DNA of 64,000 nucleotides from Sycon ciliatum (taxonomy: Eukaryota; Porifera; Calcarea; Leucosolenida; Sycettidae): the NCBI RefSeq assembly GCF_964019385.1, contig NC_088645.1:36511303-36575302 (forward strand), read 5' to 3'. A program made the translations under genes and the position numbers. Below are positions 1 to 11,253 of this stretch, piece by piece; the first letter of the stretch is position 1; each line of letters opens with the position of its first letter. The notes under the pieces were generated by a model. It saw nothing but the letters and a program-made list of their open reading frames with translations, searched no databases and was not told the DNA's origin.

Positions 1-250
1 TCGCAAAGCTTCCCTTTCTTTACTTATCTTTGATATTTATGACCCACCCAAGTTGGGTGGTGTGCTGCTTTGCTGCTTCGAATTGTAGTTAGACCGCTTT
101 GTCAAATATCGTACTGGTCTCGTCATCGTCCAGTAACAATCGACATTCTTTGTTCCGTTGGGACTGTAGCTTTTGCTCGTTTTCGTTGCGCTTGCCTTCC
201 CCTCTTTGGTCTTTTCCATAACCTTGAACCTTCCAAGTTGGAAGGCTGTC

Positions 251-440
251 GGTTAGCGCTACGGAGATGTGTTGAAGCTAGGTGTCAGGACGTCGAATGT
301 TTCAGTACTCTGTCCGTTTTGTGCCTAGTTATTGCACTTTCTGACTGTATTATAGTATCATGTTACAGTGATGGAGAGTTCCTCTTAACTCGTATCCATA
401 TGTCTTTTTCTCTTCCACAATAATAAGAATAAGAATAATA
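251..440 (+). repeat. Dispersed repeat, LINE-tail-like, copy 1
   Basis: A stretch beginning GGTTAGCGCTACGG and ending in an AATAAG/AAT-rich tail recurs almost unchanged at 20741-20935. A shared body followed by a short A/T-rich repeat tail is what 3' ends of non-LTR retrotransposons look like. No coding motif is visible here, so assignment to a LINE is inference. Bases 1-250 hold nothing else that I recognise. Confidence 0.5.
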
Positions 441-1250
441 ATATAGGTCGCATGTCTCCCAAATAATGGGTTCCACGCATTTGTCAACTGTTTCATCATG
501 AAATAGATTGCAGCAGGAAGAATAGCATACAAAAAAAACATATACAGGTTCTAGCACATGACAAGTACATGCCATTTTTTACACCGATGTACATTTGTCA
601 ATGAAGTCCAGCCATAGCTTTTTGTCCCGTGCAGTGTTGAGGCAATCCTCGAGCGTCTGTCCGAGAGGGGAGACGTCGGATTTCACCACATCAATCCCCG
701 GAAGCCTCGGTCGTACTAGTGAACGCTTTATCTTTGACGTGTCGATGGCCATGGTTACCTTAGATGCTCATCCAAAATGTTGATTTCGTGCTTCGGAAAC
801 TTCTTCAGCTGAGCACCCTCACAGCTTGCACAATGCGGTCCATTCTGATTTTCACCCACGTTTTGGCGGAACGTGGGTGAGCCTCCATACACGGTATGTC
901 GTGAATCAGAAAACGTCTGTACGTGGGTCACTGAGTATCACGTGGTACACACACGTAAAGTACCCACGGATTACGTGGGACCAAACCTCCCTAATACAAT
1001 CGCCATGATGACCAGATCGGTATGTTCGGTTGTGTTGAGTATCCTACCAGTTGAAGTGCTAGTATCAAATTATAGATAAAAAGCTCGCACAGATATCTGA
1101 GCTGTTGTTCTCTCAGTTCACATAAACGCTGACCGAAATTCAAGCCTGCTCTGATGCCAAGAGTTCAAATCGTGAAATTTTTCATTGACTACATGCCTAG
1201 TTGCTGCCCATGTGGTACGTGCGAATGAATGAAGATCTGAATGAAGATCG
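441..1250. other. Non-coding stretch, no gene recognised
   Basis: No convincing ORF, splice-bounded exon or terminal repeat is seen. Between about 840 and 980 the motif ACGTGGG and its complement recur several times in a loose cluster. This may be a decayed tandem repeat; nothing more can be supported. Confidence 0.5.
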
Positions 1251-1254
1251 CCGC

Positions 1255-1285
1255 TTTGGCAGCATGTGTAGCTTCCAATCTGGTC
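1255..1285 (-). pseudogene. Relic of an EGF-like exon
   Basis: On the minus strand this reads I-G-S-Y-T-C-C-Q-S-G and matches 20 of 22 bases of the fourth EGF exon at 3860-3991 (I-G-N-Y-T-C-C-Q-L-G). Only the C4/C5 part of the domain survives. The upstream half with the DxxEC calcium-binding motif is absent and no splice donor is clear. It is best read as a partial exon duplication lying on the other side of the minisatellite block. Confidence 0.35.
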
Positions 1286-1355
1286 AGGCCGGTCAGGCGG
1301 TGGCCGGATCAACTTTTTGGTGACCGACGTGTACACGGATGGGGAGGTCATGTGT

Positions 1356-1512
1356 ACACCACAGTATACCCTCCACATCATAGACAAACTGTATGATATG
1401 TGTATACCCTCCATATCATACACAAACTGTATGAAAAGCTATGACTGTGTATACCCTCCATATCATACACAAACTGTATGAAAAGCTATGTGTATACCCT
1501 CCATATCACAGA
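1356..1512. repeat. Minisatellite, 43-bp unit, left block
   Basis: About three and a half copies of a 43-bp unit containing TATACCCTCCATATCATAC and ACAAACTGTATGAAAAGC. The same unit restarts at 3104. The two blocks may once have been one array now separated by the CA-rich block and a Penelope-like fragment. Confidence 0.85.
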
Positions 1513-1745
1513 GGGTGTGCGCCTTAACCTGCAATAGTGCTCAAATGCCCGGAATGGGCAGAGCGTAGTACGCAAGAGGTACACAAAAGGAAGTATATAG
1601 GGCAGTTTTTTTGTTTCATGGCAAAACCAATCATCAGACAACATAAGGAGATTAGAAAAACGCAGGTATATGAAGGCAAGCAGAGGAGATAGAATAATTC
1701 AGTGCAGACAATCATTCAACACCTCCCAGAGGCAGTACGCTCTGA

Positions 1746-2262
1746 CGTGCCAGAATCAACATCTCAGGTGCACACTCATCCACACACACACACTCACACT
1801 AATCCACACACAGCCTCTCGTTCTCACACACTCCACACTCCTCCACACTCCCGCATTATCACACCTAAACACACGCGCACGCACCCACACACACACACGC
1901 ACCAAACACACACACGCACCAAACACACACATGCACCACACACACATATACACACAGCCTCTCGTTCTCACACACTCCACACTCCCGCATTATCGCACCT
2001 AAACACACACACACACACACACGCACACACACACACACACACACACACCAAGCACACACGCACCACACACGCATGCACCACATACGCATACCTACACACA
2101 GCCTCTCGTTCTCACACTCTCCACACTCCCGCATTATCGCACCTAAACACACACACACACGTGCGCGCGCGCGCGCCAAACACACACGCACACCACACAC
2201 ACACATACACACACACACACATACATACACACATACACACACACGCCAAACCCATAGCACGT
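1746..2262. repeat. CA-rich composite micro/minisatellite
   Basis: A CA/CACG-rich tract in which a longer unit (CACAGCCTCTCGTTCTCAC followed by CCCGCATTATC and ACCTAAACAC) is repeated three times, at about 1808, 1955 and 2097. The alternating CG run near 2160 has Z-DNA potential. Long ORFs across it on both strands are low-complexity and not genes. Confidence 0.9.
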
Positions 2263-2289
2263 CATACACGTTATGTCACTTCATAACCC

Positions 2290-3103
2290 AGCAAAAACTT
2301 GCACTGGTGGCGGCACTTTGATACCAACTCGCTCCTTTTGTTAAGTGAGATGGCATTTGGAGTGGTGAGGAAACTTCTCCGTGAGGCACAGGCTGCATCG
2401 TTTGCTGATGCTGCTGTAGGATGGGGCGCGATCTTTTATTTTCCAGCTGCTGTCAAAGTTGCGCTGGGCGTTCTGAAGGTCCCAAATATGCTTTGAGAGC
2501 TTCGTCGATGTAGAGTATTTATCATGCCGGAATGTTGTGGAGTGGTTGTTGTAGCGCGATTTAAAGGTGTTGGCTGTCAGTCCGGTGTATGTCTTGGTCT
2601 GGGGGGATGACACATGTGCCTGGTATATGACGTCAGTCGACTGGCATCCCCCCTTGAGCAGGCAGGATGGCTTGACCCGGCAGTTACAAGGCTCAACGGG
2701 CGGCCTTGGCTGAAGCTTCGCAGCGTTGTGACCTTTGATGATGGAGGCTACGTTTCTCATGCAGCTGTAGCTGATTTTTATCTTGTTTTTGTTGAAGATC
2801 TTATTCAGTGCCGAACCCTTTTGAAAATGCTTTTTGATGAGGCCCAGGAACCTTGCACCAACGTTGGTTCTGACCATTGTGCTATAGAGCGGGATAAACC
2901 AAATCACATCTCTGCTACGCCGCTTCCTTCTTTTCCTTTGTTCCGGTTTGTCACTGTATGCCATGGTTCTTGGATGTCCGCTTGCTGCCAGGGCGTCCTC
3001 ATATCTGGGCTTGGCATCATTGAAGACGTCTTCATTACAAGATATCCGCTGAAGACGCTTGTTAACGCCAATCGGGAACTGCTTCAATACTTGGGGGGGG
3101 GGT
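2290..3103 (-). pseudogene. Penelope-like element family A, 5'-truncated copy
   Basis: The minus-strand frame from about 3100 to 2341 encodes the post-RT linker and GIY-YIG endonuclease of a Penelope-like element. A PPQVLKQFP entry is followed by a basic KRRKRRSR patch, a Cys cluster (CNC...C...C) and the endonuclease core Y-T-G-L-T...R-Y-N-N-H with a downstream TKLSKHIW block. The RT palm is missing. A frameshift near 2350 moves the last residues (NKRSELVSKCRH-like) into another frame. The copy abuts a G9 run and the minisatellite at its 5' side. It is homologous to the copies at 13.8, 38.1 and 41.6 kb. It would have supplied target nicking for target-primed reverse transcription and is certainly inactive. 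Confidence 0.85.
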
Positions 3104-3752
3104 ACCCTCCATATCATACACAAACTGTATGAAAAGCTATGTGTATACCCTCATACACAAACTGTATGAAAAGCTATGTGTATACCCTCCACATCATACA
3201 CAAACTGTATGAAAAGCTATGTGTATACCCTCATACACAAACTGTATGAAAAGGCTATGTGTATACCCTCCATATCATACACAACCTGTATGAAAAGGCT
3301 ATGTGTATACCCTCATACACAAACTGTATGAAAAGCTATGTGTATACCCTTCATATCATACACAAACTGTATGAAAAGGCTATGTGTATACCCTCATACA
3401 CAAACTGTATGAAAAGCTATGTGTATACCCTCCATATCATACACAAACTGTATGAAAAGGCTATGTGTATACCCTCATACACAAACTGTATGAAAAGCTA
3501 TGTGTATACCCTTCATATCATACACAAACTGTATGAAAAGGCTATGTGTATACCCTCATACACAAACTGTATGAAAAGCTATGTGTATACCCTCCATATC
3601 ATACACAAACTGTATGAAAAGGCTATGTGTATACCCTCATACACAAACTGTATGAAAAGCTATGTGTATACCCTTCATATCATACACAAGCTGTATGAAA
3701 AGGCTATGTGTATACCCTCCATATCATACACAAACTGTATGAAAAGGCTACG
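3104..3752. repeat. Minisatellite with 81-bp higher-order unit
   Basis: Long (about 44 bp) and short (37 bp) variants of the TATACCCTC...CTATGTG unit alternate regularly. They give an 81-bp dimeric period repeated about eight times. Because 81 is divisible by three, a plus-strand frame stays open through the array with a 27-residue period. That openness is a by-product of the period and no coding role is claimed. Confidence 0.92.
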
Positions 3753-3859
3753 GTATGGCGGGACCAATCAAAGACTGTTTCCGCCTGTACAGGCTAAACC
3801 TGTACATTCTTCGATCCCAGGCCTTGAATTAAAGCTGCATGAAGATCCACAGTACTAAC

Positions 3860-3991
3860 TTGTACATTCTTCGAACCCTGGACTTGTCATATTGGCTCTA
3901 TACCCGAGTTGGCAGCATGTATAGTTTCCAATCTCATTGATGCACCTTTTATTGTCACAGGGTGGTGAGGGCAGAAGGCACTCATTGACGT
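3860..3991 (-). CDS. Exon for calcium-binding EGF-like domain (EGF 4)
   Basis: A minus-strand exon of 132 bp preceded by an acceptor ending TTTTGTGGCAG and followed by a GTTAGT donor. Both boundaries are phase 1, as in most EGF exons. It reads (D)VNEC...C...C...NYTCCQLGYR...EEC, that is a DxNEC calcium-binding start and six cysteines. The usual single residue between cysteines 4 and 5 is missing (CC), which is unusual for the fold. It would be the most 3' of the four EGF exons seen on this strand, about 15 kb downstream of EGF 3. EGF modules act in secreted or extracellular parts of proteins. The gene identity is unknown, and a pseudo-exon remains possible because of the CC spacing. Confidence 0.6.
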
Positions 3992-4022
3992 CTGCCACAA
4001 AATAACACACATTAATGCACGT

Positions 4023-4146
<124 letters not shown>

Positions 4147-5218
4147 AATCGAAAATGTGAGAAGGAGCCAACTACCAGCCTGATTAGCTCTAGCCTGACC
4201 CACTGCCTTGCAGTTGGAATGGGTGCTGCCTCTCTTGTGAACTGCACAGGCATCATCCTAACACAGACCATCAACCTAACACAGTGGCGGATCCAGGGGG
4301 GGGGGGGGGGGTTCGGGGGTTCCATGGAACCCCCTGAATTTTGTAAAGTGTGCGGCTGAGAATTATCGAAAAATATCATGTGTGCACAAAAGGACGTAGA
4401 TCTACGTCCGATCACAGTCAGTGCAGTCACTGAGTCAAGGAGCACAGACTGTCAGTCAGTGCACTGCATGCGCGTGCGGTAGAGCGATACTGTACGGATT
4501 GTAGTCTGTACTGGTGTTCACGTCCGTGATTTACAAACGGACACTGTAGACAACATTGGGTGGTTGTTTCCTTTTTGATCTTTCGAAACGATCCAAACTT
4601 ACCTCCATTGGCGCTGTCATTCACTGCTGCTCAGGACGGGTGTGGTGTGGTCAGTATTCCTTGGACAAGTTTTTTGCAGAAGAGAAAGGATGTTCCGAGT
4701 ACTGACACTCTTCAACGAACTTCGAACCGTACACATAGAGTTCAAGCTCCTCAGAAGATGAGGGCTCCGACATCCAAGCAGAGTCAGTAATCTCTACCTG
4801 CTGCAGCATGCAGTAGTGACTAGTTGTTCCTCCGCAGGAACGAGAGTGCTGCGCCAGCGATGTGTTTTAGATGACATTGGATATAATGACTATCTGAATA
4901 ACGACAATTCGCGTATAGCGACATGCTTTTAGTGCCCCGAGGTCATATTCACTGCTTGAATAGCGACTTTCTGGGCTTTTGACAGCTATTTCAAGTACCT
5001 GTCAGTCAAGTACATGACTTTGTACAGGTACTAGGTACCTGTCATGCAGAAGTACCATGTACCAGAACCTATGGTGATGGATATAAAGGCACACATGCAA
5101 GAAAATGCAGGCAAGGGGGGGGGGCTTTTTCTTCCTTTTTTATGTTGGCTTCAAAATTGGTGGATTTACCAGCACACCTACATGTATTATTATACAATGT
5201 ACATGTACATGACTTGTT

Positions 5219-5570
5219 TTGCGGCACGCTAAGTTATACTCGCTCGAATCTCGTCTCCACTTGAGGCTTTTTATTTTTGTTTTCCGCTGTATTCATCAGC
5301 TTACAAGTCCTCTTCTTTCCTCAATGTTCACCCTCCAGTCGGCTGCTACTTGCACCGAGAGGCGCACTAGAGGGCAATCATTCTCTTCACTTTCTTTGCC
5401 CGCTGCTACCGCTAGATATGGCATGTTCTCTATTTCTTTCCTTGGCGCTGATAGGTGGAATTCTCTGCCTGTCTCGTGTCGTCAGCTTGAGCATCTATTC
5501 GTTTTTGTTTCACTCTATAAAGAGCACTTAGGGTTCCCCGTAACAAGACGGCAACGTCTGTAGGGCCTTC
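5219..5570 (+). pseudogene. LINE reverse transcriptase, C-terminal fragment
   Basis: The plus-strand frame shows the region after the RT domain that is typical of CR1/L2/Jockey-type LINE ORF2 proteins: HQLTSPLLSS, then RTRGQ, LSLPAAT-ARYG, SFLGADRWNSLP and a final FVSLYKEHL. No RT catalytic core is upstream, so the copy is strongly 5'-truncated, as target-primed insertion usually leaves. A CTACTACTAGTACTC-rich stretch follows within 20 bases and may be its tail. Confidence 0.75.
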
Positions 5571-5825
5571 CCTATCAAAATAATAACTTCTCCTACTACT
5601 ACTAGTACTCCTACTGTAGTTGTACATGATTGTACAGTAATCATCATACATGTACATGTCTCTGGCCCTGTAGATGGCTCAAAAAGGCATGATTTTTCCC
5701 TTGCATATTGAATTTTTAGTTCCTTTCAACTGAAATATGAAAATAATGTACACATTGACATAAAGCAAGAAAAGAGCTTGATTTTGATATGCATGTCATA
5801 CTATACAAAATATGGGTTCACATAC

Positions 5826-5899
5826 ATTCAAATGGGACTTCGGTTATAAGGACACTTTTCTGATGCCCCGTCGAATATCGTTATTGGCGAAGTTGACTG
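5826..5899. repeat. Right half of a CAGTCAACTTCG-type MITE
   Basis: The sequence ending GCGAAGTTGACTG before TA matches the right end of the complete element at 43793-43980, including the internal GATGCCCCG segment. The left end is missing. Immediately after it, 5902-5927 matches the terminus (TTAGCAAATTAAGAGAT) of the element at 45229-45845. Confidence 0.75.
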
Positions 5900-6594
5900 T
5901 ATAGGATTTAGCAAATTAAGAGATACAGGTTTTCAATCGTCCACCACACCACAACTGCGCTCCGACTCAGTCTACAGCGATGGTGGTGTGCTGTGGCAAT
6001 GTGTCGAGGACGGCTGGAGAGCGCAGTTGTGGTGTTTGTTTGTTTGTTTGTTTATTTAGAGTCGAAGAACAAACAGGCAAATTTGCCTAATTACATGATA
6101 TCGACTAAAAAGGAGAATAAATTGTAAAAGGCCAATGAAGGTAATGACACTGAGTCGAGTGGGTAGTAAAGTATCACATTGTAAAAGCCAGTTAGGCCAG
6201 TAAAGGAAATAATAATACAGCGGGCAGTGGCATTACTGAAAAGCAGCATGTGCTGGGAGGGATCGCATGAATCAGGGTACTGTGGGATTTTCCTGATGTC
6301 GGGCTGGAGCCTGTTCCACAGTGATACACATTGGAATGAGGCGGAATGTGTGCCAGCGGATGTCTTAGTGACTGTCCGTAGTGTGTTTTAAAAGCATGCG
6401 ATTCCCACTAACACAATCGGATTGTCGTAATTTTGCAGGTGTCAACTGCACAACTTCAAAACAATCTGATTCTATAATATTTTGGCTGTTCAATTTTGGC
6501 TCAACCGGAACCCCCTGTAGAGATCTCTGGATCCGCCCCTGTAACACATGCCATCATCCTAACACAGGTCATCTATCTACTGGGTACAGTCTAG

Positions 6595-7225
6595 GGGACA
6601 GAGGCAAAAACGAGAGAGCTTGGAAGCTCAGGGCCCTACGCTATGATTTTTTGCCAAAACAAAAATATGAAAATTTATAAATTTTTCATTTCTCCTATTT
6701 TTGTTAAGACATAACCTGGGATTCGAACCCACACTATCGCCCTGCACGCATCACCCGATACACTTCGCATAAATAGTAATTCTTCCAAGTTGCTTCAAGC
6801 CCTATTTGGATATCGTGGCCAGCTGTTTGTGGCCAGTCGTCTTTGATGTTACGGTACGGGACAGATATGGTTGAGGGTAATACGACACTGTCTACCACCT
6901 TGATGACCTTGGCAAAAAAAGCATACGGATGTTTTTCGGTTCTCCAGTTTTTTATGGCATACCCTCAGATTCGAACCCGCACTATCGCCCTACATGCATT
7001 CCCCAATACACTTCGCATTCATATTCATTCTTCCAAGTTGCTTCACGTTATGATCTTGCATTTGAAAGCCCTATTTGAATATTGTGGCCAGCTGTTTGTG
7101 GCCAGCTGTGTTTGATGGTAAGGTACGGTACGGGACAGATACGGGATAGCGCCAAGCGTGACACAAGCACACAAACACACAAATACCAAATTAAAGTTGT
7201 GTGGACCCTGGCTAGCTCCAGAACC
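6595..7225. repeat. tRNA-like-box foldback family, rearranged copy
   Basis: Two direct copies of a segment containing GGGATTCGAACCC-like boxes, CACTTCGCAT and TTCCAAGTTGCTTCA occur at about 6700 and 6960. They are bounded by the GAGAGAGCTTGGAAGCTCAGGG end on the left and the CCAAATTAAAG...GGACCCTGGCTAGC end on the right. The same modules form inverted pairs at 15958-16662 and 61040-61735. The GGTTCGAATCC motif equals an RNA polymerase III B box, which suggests tRNA-related SINE ancestry. This is inference; no clear A box was confirmed. Confidence 0.65.
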
Positions 7226-7910
7226 TTGCTAGCTACAAAAAGGCCCAAATACGTTTCATCAAGAGTCCATAAACAAAAGTATGCAACTGTGATCTCTTTT
7301 CTATGGGCCAGATGCGCGGCGCGCTGCCTTCATTACATCATTCAGCTGCAGTCTGCGCACTGCGGAAAATCAAACACCGCACTTTCCCTCCAGTTTGAAA
7401 TGAACTTTCGTACGGAACTGGAGTTCACTCGCCAGAATTCAGAGATTTTGTAGGTACTGGAACGAATCGAGCAAATACGGATGGGCTCGTGCGAGAAATT
7501 GAGAGTTTGGATGCATGCTTTCAGAGCGTGATGAAGGCAAGTTACGTAATGAAGGCAGCGCGCCGCGCACTGACCCATAACCACAGTTGCATGCTCTTGT
7601 TTATGCACTCTTGGTTTTATTCTTTGCATTTGTCCACATATTTGCCGGGGTACCAGTCACAAATCGCGTAGAACTTTGTTTGTTTTATTTAGTTCACTGC
7701 AGGCACGCTCGGGCAATATCTGTCTTCTCACCCGGCGTATTGGCACAGAACTGTCCTACATGTAAAAACAATAATGAGAAGATGAAAGAAAGTGTTGTAC
7801 AACATGTGTAGTTATCGAATGCGTCTGCATGTCTTGGCCCTTTCCTGTTGGTATGTCTTACTGGTATTTGGGCATAAAAGTCTGTTACTAAGTAGCACAT
7901 ACAATGAACA

Positions 7911-8585
7911 TACTTGGTCCGCATCAGCAATATTGTCGCTATCTCTCGACTATTTGACCTTGACTTTGGACATCAACAGGTGCACTTGAGGTGATAAAAC
8001 TTGGTACGATGGAAAGTAAGGTATGGAATGACAACTAGCCGTGAGGAATTTATTGTCCAAGGAAGGGTTCATAATTTTTCTGGTCCTCCTCATCGCTGCT
8101 CTCGGCGCTGGTGACAAACACTTTTGCTCGGGATCAACTCTCTCGCTGTCGCAAGCTCATCTCTCTTCCTCTCCGCTTCCTTTAGCTATTTTCTAAAGGG
8201 AAGTCGATCATGATGGTCGCTTACTCTATAGGACTATAGGACTTAGCCGTGTGGGCAGCACGCCTGCCTGTGTGGTTCAAATCAGTAAGATTCGATTTTG
8301 ATTTTGAAAGACGACGATGCGTACAGACCGCATACTTGCAAATCTCCACGATGCGCTGGATACTCCGATCATTGAGCTGGAGGTAAGGGAACTGCGATCC
8401 CTGAGGTGAGCGATCTCAGCCGTTGCAAAATGGAACGGATTCCGAGTAGCCGATTACTTTCTTGTGGGTCGCGCTGCTCTTGCCTGCACAGTGAGACAAG
8501 ATATTCTATTTTGATGCGGCGCCGTATTAATCAGAATCACCCACCCGTCGCTCTCGAAATGCACTCAAAATCTAGCCAGGTACAG
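7911..8585. repeat. Partial copy of the CTTGGTCCGC TIR element
   Basis: It begins TACTTGGTCCGCATCAGCAA and follows the element at 46293-47098 for about 670 bases, but lacks the right terminal repeat. Both copies share a short minus-strand reading with AERKRDELA and PSKxxCHQRREQ, and a GAGCTGGAG|GTAAGG junction that would work as a splice donor. Confidence 0.7.
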
Positions 8586-8695
8586 GTGAAATCATGATAA
8601 TTCGAATGTGGCTTATTTAGAACATACTGCTTAATTAGAAGTTTCTTCCGGGACCGATTTCTGTCAATATGATTTCTAAATAACAATTTCTGATA

Positions 8696-8902
8696 CTGTA
8701 AAGCAGGAATTTTCGGTGTTGTTTTATTTTCGGTAACTTCGGTGCCGAAAATTTCCACCGAAAATAAAACGCACCGAAAATGTTGGTATAGTACTTGTAC
8801 ACTTACCTGGAAAGCGGGTTTACCCAAAATTTCCCTCCGCCGAACCGCCGATTTCGGAGAATACCGAAAATATTACACCACCGAAAATTTCTGCTTTTAC
8901 AG
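8696..8902. mobile_element. MITE with TA target duplication (CTGTAAAGCAG ends)
   Basis: A 207-bp element with inverted ends CTGTAAAGCAGGAATTTTCGGTG-like on the left and CACCGAAAATTTCTGC / TTTTACAG on the right. It is flanked by TA on both sides. Several ACCGAAAAT motifs lie inside. TA duplication and CTGTA ends point to Tc1/mariner/pogo mobilisation, and no coding capacity is present. Bases 8903-9565 hold nothing that I recognise. Confidence 0.8.
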
Positions 8903-9565
8903 TAATTAGAACTTCGAACTGGGTATGTCCGGTTAAGTTGGCTCATACCCAAATCGGAAAATAAAAACGGCATGATCAATTTTGTTCGCAATTGCACAGC
9001 ACTTTAATACTACCAGAATATTGTCGGTCCCGAAAAAATGGGAAGGATTGAAACGCATCTTCATAGTTAAAACCTGATCTGGTATTTTGGAGCTTTTTGC
9101 ACAAAAACACATCCCAGGAATTGCCTCTACTTTTGTATTATTCAGATTAAATGTTGTAATTTTCTTTTCAGGTATCTGAGTGATTATTTCTGCAGTCAAG
9201 CCAAGCCAAATAGGGTGGCTGGGCTTTCTTTTCAGGGTTCTTGGCTGCCCATACTAACAATATCATTCAGTTTGATATCGGTACTCCGCGGACTGCTTCC
9301 CGAAATTGGCTCAATAGATTTTCTTCATTTCTTCAAGAAATACAGCCAGCTATATGGTTTATATGCTAAACATTAAATATCTGTAATTGAATCAATGTGA
9401 AGTACCTAGGAGCACAGTTTACTGACAACACATCATAGTCAATCATAATGGCACGATAGATTTCATTCAAATTTTATATATTTTTGCTATACTTAGATAG
9501 TGGTGGGAAGAGTCTGCAAAGTTATAGCCCCCTGAAGCTACCGGAAGCATACTTTGTCAAGTGCT

Positions 9566-10699
9566 ATCAATCTTCGCCCAGCTCTCCAGTTTACAATGGA
9601 GGAGGAGAATAATGGAGAATTGTCGTTTCTTGATGTATTGACTAAGCATTCTTCCACAAAATTGCTCACCACAGTATATAGAAAGCCGACGTTCACAGGT
9701 CTTTACATCCGCTGGGACTCGTTTTGTGACACTAGAAAAAAATTAATTTGATCAGATCATTAACTTTCAGAGCTAAAAACATCTGCTCACCATCACTATT
9801 ATCAGCTGAAATTGCTAAGCTAGAGGATATTCTGTGTTCTAACGGTTACCCACTCAAAGTACTCAAGCGAGTCATGACAAGCGTTCTTGAACCTAGCCCA
9901 GATATAGCTTCTGCACAACTTGAATCTGCTACGCGCATTATCACAAAATTGCCGTGGAAAGGGCAAAATTGCATTGCCTTCCGCAAAAAGATTAAAGCTG
10001 CAATTTTGAACTGCTATCCTACAGTATCCCCCATTGTAATTTATACAACCAGGCCCGCATCAGGTCTATCGCGAATGATGTTTCACCAACTCTTGAAAAT
10101 AGTAATTTTATTTATAAGTATGTGTGTCGCTGTGAGCGGACGTACGTTGGTGAGACATGTCAGCGATTCTCGGAAAGGATCAAGCAGCATATCCCAGACA
10201 AGCTGTACAAGAAGCCGCCTGACAAACGTGTGGCAACAAGTGATAGCGCCATCACAAAGCATTTGCAGGCGCAACCTGAATGCATCCCGCAGGAACGCAA
10301 CAGCAGCTTCGGTGTCATCACACCAGCCCGGAACAGCGCGCACCGATTCACACTGGAGGCGCTGTACATTCGCAGTTTGAGGCCAGAACTGTGTCGACAA
10401 AAGAAGCACATCAAGGTGCTATGGCTGTTCAAGCTGCAACCGGACTGACAACTTTATCACGTGTTCTGGTACTGCATTTCCTTCATGTGTTGTTTCCCGC
10501 ATTTTTCCACTGCTCCATACATTCTTATGGTAGTGTAGTGTGAACTTGAGGCGCGTAAGAATATTCTGGCTGATTCTCTACCTCCAGTATAAATTCTGGC
10601 TTTGTTTTCGTTCTTGCTCATTCCCATGTAACTACTGATGAAAATGGGGTGAAAAGCTTTTAGTATTATGAAATTGACAACCTTTTTGTTGTGTGTATA
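9566..10699 (+). pseudogene. Penelope-like element family B, 5'-truncated copy (B1)
   Basis: A plus-strand copy of the RT thumb and GIY-YIG endonuclease (to 10448) followed by the family B 3' region with CTACTGATGAAAATGGGG and GTTGTGTGTATA. Compared with the long copy at 31.5-34.0 kb it has a frameshift near 9745, at an A-run in the DTRNKIN region. A second near 10060 deletes one base before the FRSIAKD region, so thumb and endonuclease lie in different frames. The endonuclease core C-x-C-E-R-T-Y-V-G-E-T is intact. The copy starts inside the RT at the NLHPALQF region. The pogo-like transposon at 10700 is inserted in its terminal TA run. Confidence 0.88.
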
Positions 10700-10986
10700 C
10701 TGTAAAGCGACAAACTTTCGCGGCGGCTAAATTTAGCGATTAATTTTAGCGATTTTTACCTTCCACCGAAAACCTTTTTTTATTTTACGAAGCCTTGGAG
10801 TGCTGCTGCAGCTGAGACGCAGAGTACATGAAGAATGAGAGAAGAAATCAAAGAATGGAAGAAGAAAAAAGAATTAAGGAATCAAAGAGAACCATAAGGT
10901 AAGTACTAGTGCTGGTCTATGTACATGACTGAACACTGTTATTGCTGTTGCAGAGATATTACTGCTCATTACTAGAACCAAGAGTA

Positions 10987-11253
10987 CATAACCCCCCAGA
11001 GTGTTCAAACCCCGATCCAGCTCTGTGTAGGGTCTTGGTCGAGCGGAATCGGATCTTCTGATGTCATGCGTACACTTCACACCAGCGCAAGGCCGGTCTC
11101 GAGGCAGGGCACCATTGTTTTTGATCCAAGAGTACCCGCGACTCCCCGGGTTCCCCTCAGATGTGTACGGTATTATGACGCAAAGATCCGATTCCGCTCG
11201 ACCAAGACCCTATGCAGAGCTGGATCAGGCGTTGCACACTCTGGGGGGTTATG
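10987..11253. mobile_element. MITE nested in the pogo-like transposase
   Basis: A 267-bp, largely palindromic element with ends CATAACCCCCCAGAGTGT, flanked by TA. Arms of about 75 bp (with GGGTCTTGGTCGAGCGGAAT) mirror each other. In the minus orientation its first bases add a TAA to the transposase Ser-rich C-terminus. With the element and one TA removed, the frame continues about seven codons before another stop. Confidence 0.85.

Larger units (their letters stand above)
4282..6541. mobile_element. Terminal-inverted-repeat element, CAGNGGCGGATCC type
   Basis: The left end CAGTGGCGGATCC followed by a G-run and GGTTCCATGGAACCCCC is mirrored at the right end, whose complement reads CAGGGGCGGATCC...GGGGGTTCCGG. 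Both ends are flanked by TAACA, a possible 5-bp target duplication. The flanks are themselves similar CATCATCCTAACACAG repeats, so this is ambiguous. The 2.26-kb interior holds no transposase but contains a LINE fragment (5219-5563) and parts of two other repeats, so it is non-autonomous and has been invaded. CAG-starting ends are compatible with hAT, but that is not demonstrated. Confidence 0.6.

Noticed and set aside
1702-2321. Long ORFs on both strands over the CA-rich block
   Set aside because: Their compositions are only His/Thr or Cys/Val repeats dictated by CACA/GTGT; there is no coding signature.
3104-3752. Regularly spaced repeats resembling a CRISPR array
   Set aside because: The units are continuous tandem repeats without unique spacers, in a clearly eukaryotic context.
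9480-9560. Promoter-like TATATATTTTTGC upstream of the family B copy
   Set aside because: AT-rich text of this kind is everywhere in the window, and the copy is 5'-truncated, so no functional promoter is supported.
10625-10700. CTGATGA and GAAA boxes at the 3' end of every family B copy, suggesting another hammerhead
   Set aside because: The CUGAUGA and GAAAC boxes are present, but I could not form a convincing stem I or a stem III ending in a UH cleavage site. At best it is a degenerate or unrelated motif.
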